A DNA stretch of 64,000 nt from Neoroseomonas marina (GTDB taxonomy: Bacteria > Pseudomonadota > Alphaproteobacteria > Acetobacterales > Acetobacteraceae). Shown piece after piece: positions 26,544-33,526 of this stretch. The stretch lies in the NCBI RefSeq assembly GCF_012927745.1, contig NZ_JABBKX010000008.1:62001-126000 (forward strand), read 5' to 3'. How positions within the stretch are numbered: the first letter of the stretch is position 1; every line of letters starts with the position of its first letter. Under the pieces are notes generated by a model that worked only from the letters and a program-made list of their open reading frames with translations, was not told the origin of the DNA and did not search any database. The position numbers were made by a program, and so were the translations under genes.

Positions 26544-27107
26544 ATGCAAGCGTCCCTGGATCTCGGCGACATGCCGCTGAAGCGCCTTCCGCGCCTGTAT
26601 TTCTGCCTCCTGATGGGCCCTGCGGAGGAGGCCGCGTTGGAAGACCTCGGTCTCCAGGCGGCCCGCGGCGGTGCGGGCTGGCGGCGGACGAGCTTCGGCA
26701 GACATCACCTCTCGCTGCATTTCCTGCGTGAATGCGCGCGCCCGCCGCCCCGCCTTGTGCTCGCAGCCGAGCGGGCGGCGCGCGGCCTCGTGACGCGATC
26801 CTTCGACATCGTCTGCCGGGACCTCGTCTGCATCCGGACTCCGAGCACGCGGGCCCATCCGTTCCGATTGATCCTGCGTGCCGAAAGTCCCGCGCTCATG
26901 GCGCTGCATGCCGAGCTCGGCGAACGCATGGCGCGTCAGCGGCTCCGGCCCGCAGCAGGACTGGTGCCGCATATCACCTTGGCGTCCGGGTCGACGGCCC
27001 TGCCATCGGGGGGGGTCATGCCGATCCGGATCGCGGTGCGGGAGGTCGCGCTCGTCCACAGCGGTCTGGATCTCGACGTCCGGGGGCGCTTTCCGCTCGC
27101 GGCCTGA
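26544..27107 (+). CDS. 2H phosphoesterase / 2'-5' RNA ligase-like protein
   Basis: 187 residues. The two HxT/S-x motifs of the 2H superfamily are visible: HHLSLHFL (about residues 53-60) and PHITLAS (about residues 148-154). RLYFCLLMGP is the first strand. Members act as RNA 2',3'-cyclic phosphodiesterases (ThpR) or on ADP-ribose 1'',2''-cyclic phosphate. It differs from ThpR in having a long basic middle region (RPPPRLVLAAERAARGLV). The upstream LexA box suggests induction by DNA damage, and the nearby tag fits a repair context. Confidence 0.82.
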   Translation: MQASLDLGDMPLKRLPRLYFCLLMGPAEEAALEDLGLQAARGGAGWRRTSFGRHHLSLHFLRECARPPPRLVLAAERAARGLVTRSFDIVCRDLVCIRTPSTRAHPFRLILRAESPALMALHAELGERMARQRLRPAAGLVPHITLASGSTALPSGGVMPIRIAVREVALVHSGLDLDVRGRFPLAA

Positions 27108-27119
27108 AGCGGGTCGGGA

Positions 27120-27779
27120 TCAATCCCGCCCCGGATCACCCAGCGGAAAGTACTGGCGATACGGCCGCGCCTCGTCGAGCGCCCGCGCGTAGGACGGTCG
27201 CGCCAGCAGCCGCGCGCGGTAGGCGCGAAGGTTCGCGAAGCTCGGATCGATCGGATGGGTCCAGTCGGCGTAGAGCAGCGCCGGCGCCGCCCCGCAATCC
27301 GCGAGGGTGAAGGACGCGCCGGCCGCCCAGTCGCGGCCCGCGATCCGCGCGTCGAGCCAGGCATAGGCGGTCTGCAGCGTCGAGCGCGCCTGGTCGACGC
27401 CGAAGGGATCGCCCGCGCCGGCGGGGCGGATCGCATCGAGGACCACCTTCTGCATCGGCGTGAGCAGGTAGTTGTCGACGACGCGGTCGATCAGTCGCAC
27501 CTCCATCGCGGCATCCCGATCTTCCGGGATGAAGCGCACCGACCCGGGGTGACGCTGGTCGAGATGCTCGATGACGAGGCTGGCTTCGGCGATCACCGCA
27601 GCGCCGTCCTCGAGAACCGGGAACTTGCGGAATGGCCAGAGCGCCGTCAGCGCGGCGGCATCCGCCGCGTTGCGGAGGTTCACCATGCGGAAGGCGAACG
27701 GCGTCGCGTTCTCGTAGAGCGCGACCAACGCCTTCTGGCAGTAGGCGGAGAAGGGGTGGGCATGAAGTGTCAGCGTCAT
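27120..27779 (-). CDS. Glutathione S-transferase family protein
   Basis: 219 residues from ATG 27779. N-terminal thioredoxin-like domain with HPFSAYCQKALVALYE (Ser/Cys at the active site) and RKFPVLEDGAAVIAEASLVIEHL, the glutathione gamma-glutamyl binding motif. A C-terminal helical domain contains SFTLADCGAAPALLYAD, the hydrophobic staple. Second gene of a two-gene operon with the DHFR-like protein (5-bp gap), divergent from an HxlR regulator. Likely detoxification of an electrophile. Confidence 0.92.
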   Translation of the reverse strand: MTLTLHAHPFSAYCQKALVALYENATPFAFRMVNLRNAADAAALTALWPFRKFPVLEDGAAVIAEASLVIEHLDQRHPGSVRFIPEDRDAAMEVRLIDRVVDNYLLTPMQKVVLDAIRPAGAGDPFGVDQARSTLQTAYAWLDARIAGRDWAAGASFTLADCGAAPALLYADWTHPIDPSFANLRAYRARLLARPSYARALDEARPYRQYFPLGDPGRD

Positions 27780-27784
27780 GGCGA

Positions 27785-28366
27785 TCAGCCCTCCCGCGCG
27801 CGGCGGTAGCGCAGGATGACCGACCCGACCTCGAGGCGCCGGCAGTCGATGAGCGTCATGCGCGCCCCCGGGCGACCGTTGCGGAAGAAGGGCTCGCCCG
27901 CGCCGAGGAGCTCCGGCGTCACCATCAGCCAGAACTCGTCCACCACATCCAGCGCCAGAAGGCTGTTGGCGAGGTTCGATCCGCCGAAGGCGAAGATGTC
28001 CCCGCCGGTGACCTCGCGCTTCAGGCGCGCGACTTCGGCGGCAAGGTCGGGCCCCGCGATCCGGGCATTCCAGCCCGGATCGCCCGTGAGCGTGCGGGAG
28101 ACGACCGTCTTGGGCAGGCCGTTCATCAGCGGCGCGTAGGAGATCTGCGCGGCGACGCTGGAAGGATCGGTTTCCGCCGGGCTCCAGAACCCCTTGTTGA
28201 AGAGGAAGTTCACCCGCCCGTAGATCAGGTGCCTCGCGCGGGAGAGGGCGGCGAGGGACCATTCGCGCTCGACCTCGTCCGACCATGGCGGCGGGGCGAA
28301 CTCGCCGCCGGGTTTGACGAAGTACCCGTCGAGGCTCGTGAAGATGGACAGGACCAGGTCGGCCAT
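27785..28366 (-). CDS. Dihydrofolate reductase family protein (RibD C-terminal type)
   Basis: 193 residues. LVLSIFTSLDGYFVKPGGE is the typical start of the small RibD-C/DHFR-like oxidoreductases. RARHLIYGRVNF and TGGDIFAFGGSNLANSLL are the NADPH-binding parts. DEFWLMVTPELLGAGEPFF ends the domain. Such proteins are NADPH-dependent reductases of unknown substrate, usually behind MarR/HxlR regulators. First gene of the operon with the GST gene, divergent from HxlR at 28449. Confidence 0.88.
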   Translation of the reverse strand: MADLVLSIFTSLDGYFVKPGGEFAPPPWSDEVEREWSLAALSRARHLIYGRVNFLFNKGFWSPAETDPSSVAAQISYAPLMNGLPKTVVSRTLTGDPGWNARIAGPDLAAEVARLKREVTGGDIFAFGGSNLANSLLALDVVDEFWLMVTPELLGAGEPFFRNGRPGARMTLIDCRRLEVGSVILRYRRAREG

Positions 28367-28398
28367 GGGTTCCTCCCGCCAGTCTTTAACTGCTTGCT

Positions 28399-28411
28399 AT
28401 TTGCAATCGGT
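28399..28411 (+). promoter_or_regulatory. Operator half of an HxlR site (copy 1)
   Basis: ATTTGCAATCGGT. A near-identical copy (12 of 13) lies 37 bp downstream at 28436-28448. The position in the divergent promoter region suggests HxlR binding in front of the DHFR/GST operon. Confidence 0.5.
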
Positions 28412-28435
28412 GGATTCCTGCTCTGACCGATCCTA

Positions 28436-28448
28436 ATTTGCAATCAGT
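28436..28448 (+). promoter_or_regulatory. Operator half of an HxlR site (copy 2)
   Basis: ATTTGCAATCAGT, ending directly before the hxlR start codon. Binding here would block initiation of the regulator gene, so autoregulation is likely. Confidence 0.5.
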
Positions 28449-28958
28449 ATGACGTCGCCATCACCGATTGCTGAACCGCACCGTTCCGGCTGCCCGATCA
28501 ACCTGGCGCTCGAGACGCTCGGCGATCGCTGGAGCCTGATCGTCATCCGCGACATGATGTTCGGGAACCGGCGCCACTTCCGCGAATTGCTGCAAGGGTC
28601 GACGGAGGGCATCGCCTCCAACATCCTGGCCGACCGGCTGAAGCGACTGGTCGCGGCCGGGCTGCTGACGCGCCGCGACGACCCGACGCATCGGCAGAAG
28701 GCCATCTACAGCCTGACGGAAGCGGGGATTCAGTTGCTGCCTGTGCTCGCGCAGCTCGGCGCCTGGGGACGCAGGCACAGGCCGACGACGCCCGATCTCG
28801 CGATCCGCGCACAGCTGCTCGAGGAAGGTGGACCCGCGCTGTGGGAGGCGTTCATGGACGAGCTGCGCCATCGCCATCTCGGCGCGCCCGATCCGGGCAC
28901 GCGGGTGCTGGCGCGGCTGACCGCCGCCCATGAGGCCCTGGCCGCGAAAACGGCGTAG
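28449..28958 (+). CDS. HxlR family transcriptional regulator
   Basis: 169 residues. Winged helix of the HxlR/MarR-like type. CPINLALETLGDRWSLIVIRDMMFGNRRHFRELL has the redox-type Cys at the start of helix 1, ASNILADRLKRLVAAGLLTRR is the recognition helix and HRQKAIYSLTEAGIQLLPVL the wing and dimerisation part. Longer than usual because of an extra C-terminal helical tail. Divergent from the reductase/GST operon, with two direct-repeat boxes between. Probably senses an electrophile or quinone. Confidence 0.93.
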   Translation: MTSPSPIAEPHRSGCPINLALETLGDRWSLIVIRDMMFGNRRHFRELLQGSTEGIASNILADRLKRLVAAGLLTRRDDPTHRQKAIYSLTEAGIQLLPVLAQLGAWGRRHRPTTPDLAIRAQLLEEGGPALWEAFMDELRHRHLGAPDPGTRVLARLTAAHEALAAKTA

Positions 28959-28988
28959 CCTGGGCCAGCGAATCACCGGAGACGCCCC

Positions 28989-29357
28989 GTGCCCACGCCG
29001 ATCACCATCCACGGCATCAAGAACTGCGACACGATGAAGAAGGCGCGTGCCTGGCTCGACTCCCACGGCGTTGCGCATGCCTTCCACGACTACAAGACCG
29101 CGGGCATCGACGCCGCGACGCTGCAAGCGTGGGCGAAGAAGGTCGGGTGGGAGACGCTGCTCAACCGCAGCGGCACCACTTTCCGCAAGCTGCCCGACGG
29201 CGACAAGGAAGGCCTGACCGAGGCGCGCGCGCTGGCGCTGATGCAGGCCCAGCCCTCGATGATCAAGCGCCCGGTCCTCGCCCTCGGAGACAGGTTGCTC
29301 GTCGGCTTCGACGCGGCGGCATACCAGGACGCGATCGCGTCACTGCCGCGCGACTGA
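28989..29357 (+). CDS. ArsC/Spx family protein (YffB-like)
   Basis: 122 residues, GTG 28989. ITIHGIKNCDTMKKARAWLDSHGVAHAFHDYK has the single Cys of the YffB/ArsC-like thioredoxin fold. The ArsC resolving pattern CX5R is not followed. LLNRSGTTFRKLPDGDK and KRPVLALGDRLLVGFD complete the family. Function not settled. Proteins of this group bind glutathione and may be thiol-dependent reductases. Not a convincing arsenate reductase. Confidence 0.88.
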   Translation: MPTPITIHGIKNCDTMKKARAWLDSHGVAHAFHDYKTAGIDAATLQAWAKKVGWETLLNRSGTTFRKLPDGDKEGLTEARALALMQAQPSMIKRPVLALGDRLLVGFDAAAYQDAIASLPRD

Positions 29358-29379
29358 CCGAAGCGCCCACCGCGGACCA

Positions 29380-29410
29380 TCCCGCCGGAGGCCGGCGGCC
29401 TCCGGCGGGA
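29380..29410. terminator. Bidirectional hairpin between convergent genes
   Basis: Perfect 14-bp inverted repeat (arms 29380-29393 and 29397-29410) with a 3-nt loop, located between the ArsC-like gene (+) and the SRPBCC gene (-). GC-rich with no U-run, a pattern common in high-GC terminators. Confidence 0.7.
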
Positions 29411-29429
29411 CGCGCCCGTGGGATGGACG

Positions 29430-29900
29430 TCACAGCGTCCGTGCGAGCGCGACGAGCTGGTCCGCCGCCTTGCCCCAGCCTTCGTGGAAGCCCATGGCCT
29501 CGTGCTTCGCGCGGGTCTCGGCATCGGCGTGCCGCACGACGGCGCGGTACAGCGTGCCGCTGCCCTGCGGATCGAAGGTGAGGGTCCCCGACATGAAGGG
29601 CTCCGCCCGGGGGCGGTAGTCCTCCTCCATCGCATCGGTCCACACCAGGCGCCGCTCCGGCACGATCTCGAGGAAGCAGCCGCTCTGCGGCATCGCCTCG
29701 CCGTCCGGGCCGCGGATCACCGATTTGAAGCGCCCGCCCGGACGCAGGTCGATATCGAAATCGGTGGCGCGCCAGGGCACCGGACAGAACCATTGCTCGA
29801 GCAACGCAGGCTGCGTCCAGCAGGCCCAGACCTTGGACGGGGGAACATCGAGCAGACGCTCGAAGACCAGGTCGCGCTCGGGATCGACAGCGGCCCCCAT
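29430..29900 (-). CDS. SRPBCC family protein (AHSA1-like)
   Basis: 156 residues from ATG 29900. Hydrophobic-ligand START-like fold. FERLLDVPPSKVWACWTQPALLEQWFCP is the signature of the AHSA1/polyketide cyclase group. DIDLRPGGRFKSVIRGPDG and GFHEGWGKAADQLVAL are the remaining conserved parts. Last gene of the TetR-led operon. Start overlaps the VOC stop (ATGA). Likely binds or modifies a small hydrophobic molecule. Confidence 0.9.
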   Translation of the reverse strand: MGAAVDPERDLVFERLLDVPPSKVWACWTQPALLEQWFCPVPWRATDFDIDLRPGGRFKSVIRGPDGEAMPQSGCFLEIVPERRLVWTDAMEEDYRPRAEPFMSGTLTFDPQGSGTLYRAVVRHADAETRAKHEAMGFHEGWGKAADQLVALARTL

Positions 29901-30322
29901 CACGGCGCGTCCTGGAACACGCCGATCATCCACAGCACGCCGAAGCGGTCCTGCACCATGCCGAAGGCCGGGCTGAAGAAGGTCGCGCTGATCGGCATGC
30001 GCACCTCCCCGCCGTCCGACAGGCCGGTGAAGAAGCGCTCGGCTTCCGCCGCGTCGCGCGCGGGCAGGGAGACGCCGAAGCCGGCGAACTTCGCCGCTCC
30101 CGCGCAATGCCCGTCGGAGATCATCAGGGGCAGGTCGCCGATGCGGATCTCGGCGTGCATGATCTTGTGCTCGGACCCGGGCGGCATCATGCCGGGCGGC
30201 GGCGGTTGCGGGCTGTCGCTGTTGCGCATCAGCATCGCCGTCGTCGCGCCGAGCGCCTTCGCATAGAAGGCGATCGCCTCCTCGGCGCGGCCTTCGTAGA
30301 AGAGATAGGGGGTGATGGACAT
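29900..30322 (-). CDS. VOC family protein (PhnB-like)
   Basis: 140 residues. TPYLFYEGRAEEAIAFYAKALGA, HAEIRIGDLPLMISD and FGVLWMIGVF are the PhnB-type glyoxalase/bleomycin fold signatures. A glycine/proline loop (PQPPPPGMMPPG) is an insertion. Fourth gene of the TetR operon, 14 bp after DUF1428, overlapping the SRPBCC start. No metal-site certainty. Confidence 0.9.
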   Translation of the reverse strand: MSITPYLFYEGRAEEAIAFYAKALGATTAMLMRNSDSPQPPPPGMMPPGSEHKIMHAEIRIGDLPLMISDGHCAGAAKFAGFGVSLPARDAAEAERFFTGLSDGGEVRMPISATFFSPAFGMVQDRFGVLWMIGVFQDAP

Positions 30323-30336
30323 GCCGTATCTCCGTC

Positions 30337-30687
30337 TCAGGCGTTCACGAGGACGCTGAAGCCGCCATAGATCATGCGCTTGCCGTCGAAGGGGGCGTCG
30401 ACGCCCTCCATCTTCATGCGCGGGTCTTCCATGATCTTCTTCCAGCCGGCGTCGCGGACGTCCTTCGATGGCCAGGTGATCCAGGAGAAGACGACCGTCT
30501 CGTTCTCCTCCTGCTTCACCGCCATGCGGAAGGAGGTGAGCTTGCCTTCCGGCACGTCGTCGCCCCAGCACTCGACCATCGACACCACGCCGAATTCCTT
30601 GAAGATCGGCGCGCAGCGCTCGGCATGTTCGCGATAGGCGTCCTTCTTCGCGCTCGGCACCGCGAGCACGAAACCATCGACATACAT
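30337..30687 (-). CDS. DUF1428 family protein
   Basis: 116 residues of the dimeric alpha/beta barrel type. YVDGFVLAVPSAKKDAYREHAERCAPIFKEFGVVSMVECWGDD and VFSWITWPSKDVRDAGWKKIMEDPRM match DUF1428 along the full length. No known reaction. Frequently found with VOC and SRPBCC proteins in small stress-related operons, as here. Confidence 0.93.
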   Translation of the reverse strand: MYVDGFVLAVPSAKKDAYREHAERCAPIFKEFGVVSMVECWGDDVPEGKLTSFRMAVKQEENETVVFSWITWPSKDVRDAGWKKIMEDPRMKMEGVDAPFDGKRMIYGGFSVLVNA

Positions 30688-30711
30688 CGGACTTCCTCCT
30701 TGTTCCCGGCT

Positions 30712-31185
30712 TCAGGATTCGTGGAACGCCGCCTCGAGTGCGGCGGCGTCGATCTTCACCATCTGCATCAGCGCGGCGATCACGCGGCCGCGCTGGGCTC
30801 CGTCGCCGGCCTTCATCAGGCGCGGCAAGGCCTCGGGCACCACCTGCCAGGCGACGCCGAAGCGATCCTTCAACCAGCCGCAGGCCTGCGCCTGGCCGCC
30901 GTCCAGAAGCGCGTTCCAGACCCGGTCCAGTTCGGCCTGATCGGCGCAGAGGGCAACCAGGGAGAACGCATTCGTGAAGCCTTCCCCGGGGTTGCCGTTC
31001 ATCGCGAGGACCGAGGTGCCGGGCAGGCTGAATTCCACCAGCAGGACGCCGCCCTCGGGCCCCGGGCCGCCCGGCGGGATGCGGACGACATCGCCCATGC
31101 GCGCACCCGGGATCGTCGCGCAGTAGAAGCGCGCCGCCTCTTCGGCTTCGCTGGCGAACCACAGGTTCGCCGAGATCGTCGTCAT
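30712..31185 (-). CDS. VOC family protein (3-demethylubiquinone methyltransferase-like fold)
   Basis: 157 residues from ATG 31185, overlapping the TetR stop by 4 bp. ISANLWFASEAEEAARFYCATIPGARMG, NPGEGFTNAFSLVALCADQAELDRVWNALL and GWLKDRFGVAWQVVP are the PhnB/UbiG-like VOC signatures. The C-terminal MKAGDGAQRGRVIAALMQMVKID is the common MxxD-helix. Usually found in stress or detoxification operons. Confidence 0.92.
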   Translation of the reverse strand: MTTISANLWFASEAEEAARFYCATIPGARMGDVVRIPPGGPGPEGGVLLVEFSLPGTSVLAMNGNPGEGFTNAFSLVALCADQAELDRVWNALLDGGQAQACGWLKDRFGVAWQVVPEALPRLMKAGDGAQRGRVIAALMQMVKIDAAALEAAFHES

Positions 31186-31814
31186 GGCCCGGTTCCTTCC
31201 CGCTGGCCCGGCACCGCGAACAGGCATTCGATGTAGCGGCGCAGGTGGTGCATGCATTCGATGGCGGGGGCCGGGCCGCCGGCGGCCTTGGCGAGCACGA
31301 AGCCGCCCTGGATCACCGCCATGATGTGCAGGGCGAGCCCGGCCGCCGAGACGCCCTCGATGCCATGGGAGGCGAAGGCCGCCTCGATCTCCGCCTCCAG
31401 CGGCGCGAGATGGCTGCGGATGCCGGCCTCGCAGGCGGCCTGCAGCGCGGGATGGGTCGAGAAGGTCTCCTGCACCATCATGCCGATGAGGCAGGTGAAG
31501 TGCGGGATCTCGCCGCGCAGGATCGCCGTCCGGAAGTCGACATAGGCCAGCACGCGCTGGAGCGGATCGGCGTGGTCCCGCCAGCCGGAGCGGACGAACA
31601 GCGCCTCGAGCCACTCCAGGAACCGTGCCGCGGCGGCGATGCCGAGCTCTTCCTTGCTGCGGAAGTGGTGGAAGAACGCGCCCTTGGTCACGCCGGCGGC
31701 GCGGCAGAGGTCATCGATCGAGGTGGCCTCGTAGCCCCGCGTGCGGATCTGCACGAGGGCGGCGTCGAGCAGCCTGGCCCTGGCATCCCCGGTGCGGCGC
31801 GGCGTCCTTTCCAT
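31182..31814 (-). CDS. TetR family transcriptional regulator
   Basis: 210 residues with the start set at ATG 31814. An upstream Met at 31856 would run through the operator and is unlikely. The N-terminal DNA-binding domain (ARLLDAALVQIRTRGYEATSIDDLCRAAGVTKGAFFHHFRSKEEL) is canonical. The C-terminal ligand domain has FRTAILRGEIPHFTCLIGMMVQE, close to the AcrR/YcdC-like group. A perfect palindrome abuts the start. Heads a five-gene operon (TetR, VOC, DUF1428, VOC, SRPBCC) and probably represses it. Confidence 0.95.
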   Translation of the reverse strand: MERTPRRTGDARARLLDAALVQIRTRGYEATSIDDLCRAAGVTKGAFFHHFRSKEELGIAAAARFLEWLEALFVRSGWRDHADPLQRVLAYVDFRTAILRGEIPHFTCLIGMMVQETFSTHPALQAACEAGIRSHLAPLEAEIEAAFASHGIEGVSAAGLALHIMAVIQGGFVLAKAAGGPAPAIECMHHLRRYIECLFAVPGQREGTGP

Positions 31815-31821
31815 GACGAGG

Positions 31822-31845
31822 AACATACCGACCGGTTGGTATGTT
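31822..31845. promoter_or_regulatory. TetR-type operator
   Basis: 24-bp perfect palindrome with arms AACATACC and GGTATGTT around GACCGGTT (itself ACCGGT-centred). It starts 7 bp upstream of the TetR ATG at 31814. The ACCGRCCGGT-like core is typical of TetR operators. Confidence 0.75.
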
Positions 31846-31939
31846 TGGCAACCCAAGATTGCGATGCTTGACGGCCGCGGCTGCGGCCCCGGAGGCTGAC
31901 CGGACGGCGGGCGACAGATCCTGCCGCTGGGAGGAAGCC

Positions 31940-33508
31940 ATGCCGAAGCGAATGCTCGGCGCCGCGCTCGCGGCGCTGATCGCGGCCATGCCGGCCGCCG
32001 CGCAGCGCACGCTGATCATGGGCGTCCAGACGCCGCCCTCGGCGCTGGACCCGCATTTCCACAACACCACCAACAACACGATGATGCTCATGCAGATCTA
32101 TGAGCGTCTGTTCGAGCTCGACAATCGCGCGGTGCCGCAGCCGCGCCTCGCCACCTCCATGCGGGCCATCGACGAGCTGACCTGGGAGGTGAAGCTGCGC
32201 CCCGGCGTGCGCTTCCACGACGGCACGCCGCTCGAGGCCGCGGACATACCCTATACCTTCGCGCGCATCCCGACGGTGCCCAACAGCCCGGCGCTCTATA
32301 CGCCGGCGGTGCGCGTCATCAGCGCGGTCGACATCGTCGACGCGACGACGATCCGCATCCGCACGCATGAGCCGAACCCGCTGATGGCCTTCGACATGGC
32401 GGCGCCGTTCATCCTCTCCCGCCGCATCCACGGGGACAATCCGGCGACCTCGGACTTCACGAGCGGGCGGCTCGCCATCGGTACCGGGCCCTATCGCCTC
32501 GTCTCCTTCGCCCAGAACGAGCGGATGGAGATCGCCCGCAACCCGACCTACTGGGGCGCGCCGGAACCCTGGGACCGCGTGACGATCCGCTTCATCCCGC
32601 AGGCCGCCTCGCGCAGCGCGGCGCTCCTGGCCGGCGAGGTGGACCTCATCGACTACGTGCCCGTGCAGGACGTCGAGACCTTCCGCCGCGACCCGCGCTT
32701 CGCGCTGTTCGAGGTCGACAGCGTCACCTACGTCTACCTCTTCCCGGATTCGATGCGCGATACCTCGCCCTTCGTCGCCGATCGGCAGGGCAACCCGCTG
32801 CCGGGCAATCCGCTGGCCGACCGGCGGGTGCGGGAGGCGCTCTCGCTCGCCATCAACCGGGAGGCCATCGCGACGCGGCTCTACCAGGGCCAGGCCAGCC
32901 CCGCCGACCAGTTCGCCGCGCCGATCGCCGAGCACCGCCTGCCGGCGCCGGGTCCGCTGCCGCACGACATCGCCCGCGCCCGCGCGCTGCTCGCCGAGGC
33001 CGGCTACCCCGACGGCTTCCGGCTGACGGTGCATGGGCCGAACGGGTTCTTTCCGTCCGACCAGAACCTGCTGCAGGCGCTGGCGCAGCAATTCACCCGC
33101 GTCGGCATCGAGACCACCGTGCAGGCGCTGCCGCCGGCGAACCTCTTCACCCGGGCGACGAACCGCGAATTCTCGCTCTTCATGACCTATTTCAGCAGCT
33201 ACCTGACCATCAACCCGCTGCGGCAGGTGGTGGCGACGCGCAACCCGGACCTCGGCTTCGGCCCTTTCAACCGGCAGCGCTACTCCAACCCCGCGATCGA
33301 CGAGCCGCTGCGCCTCGCGCTGACGACGATGGACCCCGAGCGCCGCCAGGTGCTGACGCATCAGGCAGCGCGTGCCCTGCAGGAGGACAAGGGCGTCATC
33401 CCCGTGATCTTCCTCCGCAACACATGGGCTGGTCGTCGCGACCGGGTCGTCTACGATCCCTCCCCGGTGAACCACACCACGGCGGTGCTCGCGCGTCCGC
33501 CGAACTGA
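31940..33508 (+). CDS. ABC transporter substrate-binding protein, family 5 (peptide/opine type)
   Basis: 522 residues from ATG 31940 behind GGGAGGAAG. Signal peptide MPKRMLGAALAALIAAMPAAAQ. The body has family 5 signatures: YERLFELDNRAVPQPRLATS, RPGVRFHDGTPLEAADIPYTFAR, GTGPYRLVSFAQNERMEIARNPTYWG and VREALSLAINREAIATRLYQG. Periplasmic capture of peptides, nickel or opines. No permease or ATPase genes are next to it. It is followed by an M20 peptidase, a Bug receptor and an M28 peptidase, which suggests peptide-like or N-acyl substrates. Confidence 0.93.
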   Translation: MPKRMLGAALAALIAAMPAAAQRTLIMGVQTPPSALDPHFHNTTNNTMMLMQIYERLFELDNRAVPQPRLATSMRAIDELTWEVKLRPGVRFHDGTPLEAADIPYTFARIPTVPNSPALYTPAVRVISAVDIVDATTIRIRTHEPNPLMAFDMAAPFILSRRIHGDNPATSDFTSGRLAIGTGPYRLVSFAQNERMEIARNPTYWGAPEPWDRVTIRFIPQAASRSAALLAGEVDLIDYVPVQDVETFRRDPRFALFEVDSVTYVYLFPDSMRDTSPFVADRQGNPLPGNPLADRRVREALSLAINREAIATRLYQGQASPADQFAAPIAEHRLPAPGPLPHDIARARALLAEAGYPDGFRLTVHGPNGFFPSDQNLLQALAQQFTRVGIETTVQALPPANLFTRATNREFSLFMTYFSSYLTINPLRQVVATRNPDLGFGPFNRQRYSNPAIDEPLRLALTTMDPERRQVLTHQAARALQEDKGVIPVIFLRNTWAGRRDRVVYDPSPVNHTTAVLARPPN

Positions 33509-33526
33509 AGGACAGAGAGAGCGCCC

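Noticed and set aside
28989-29357. Arsenate reductase
   Set aside because: It has the ArsC-like fold and one Cys, but the CX5R/Arg pattern of true arsenate reductases is missing and no ars genes are near. YffB/Spx-like is safer.
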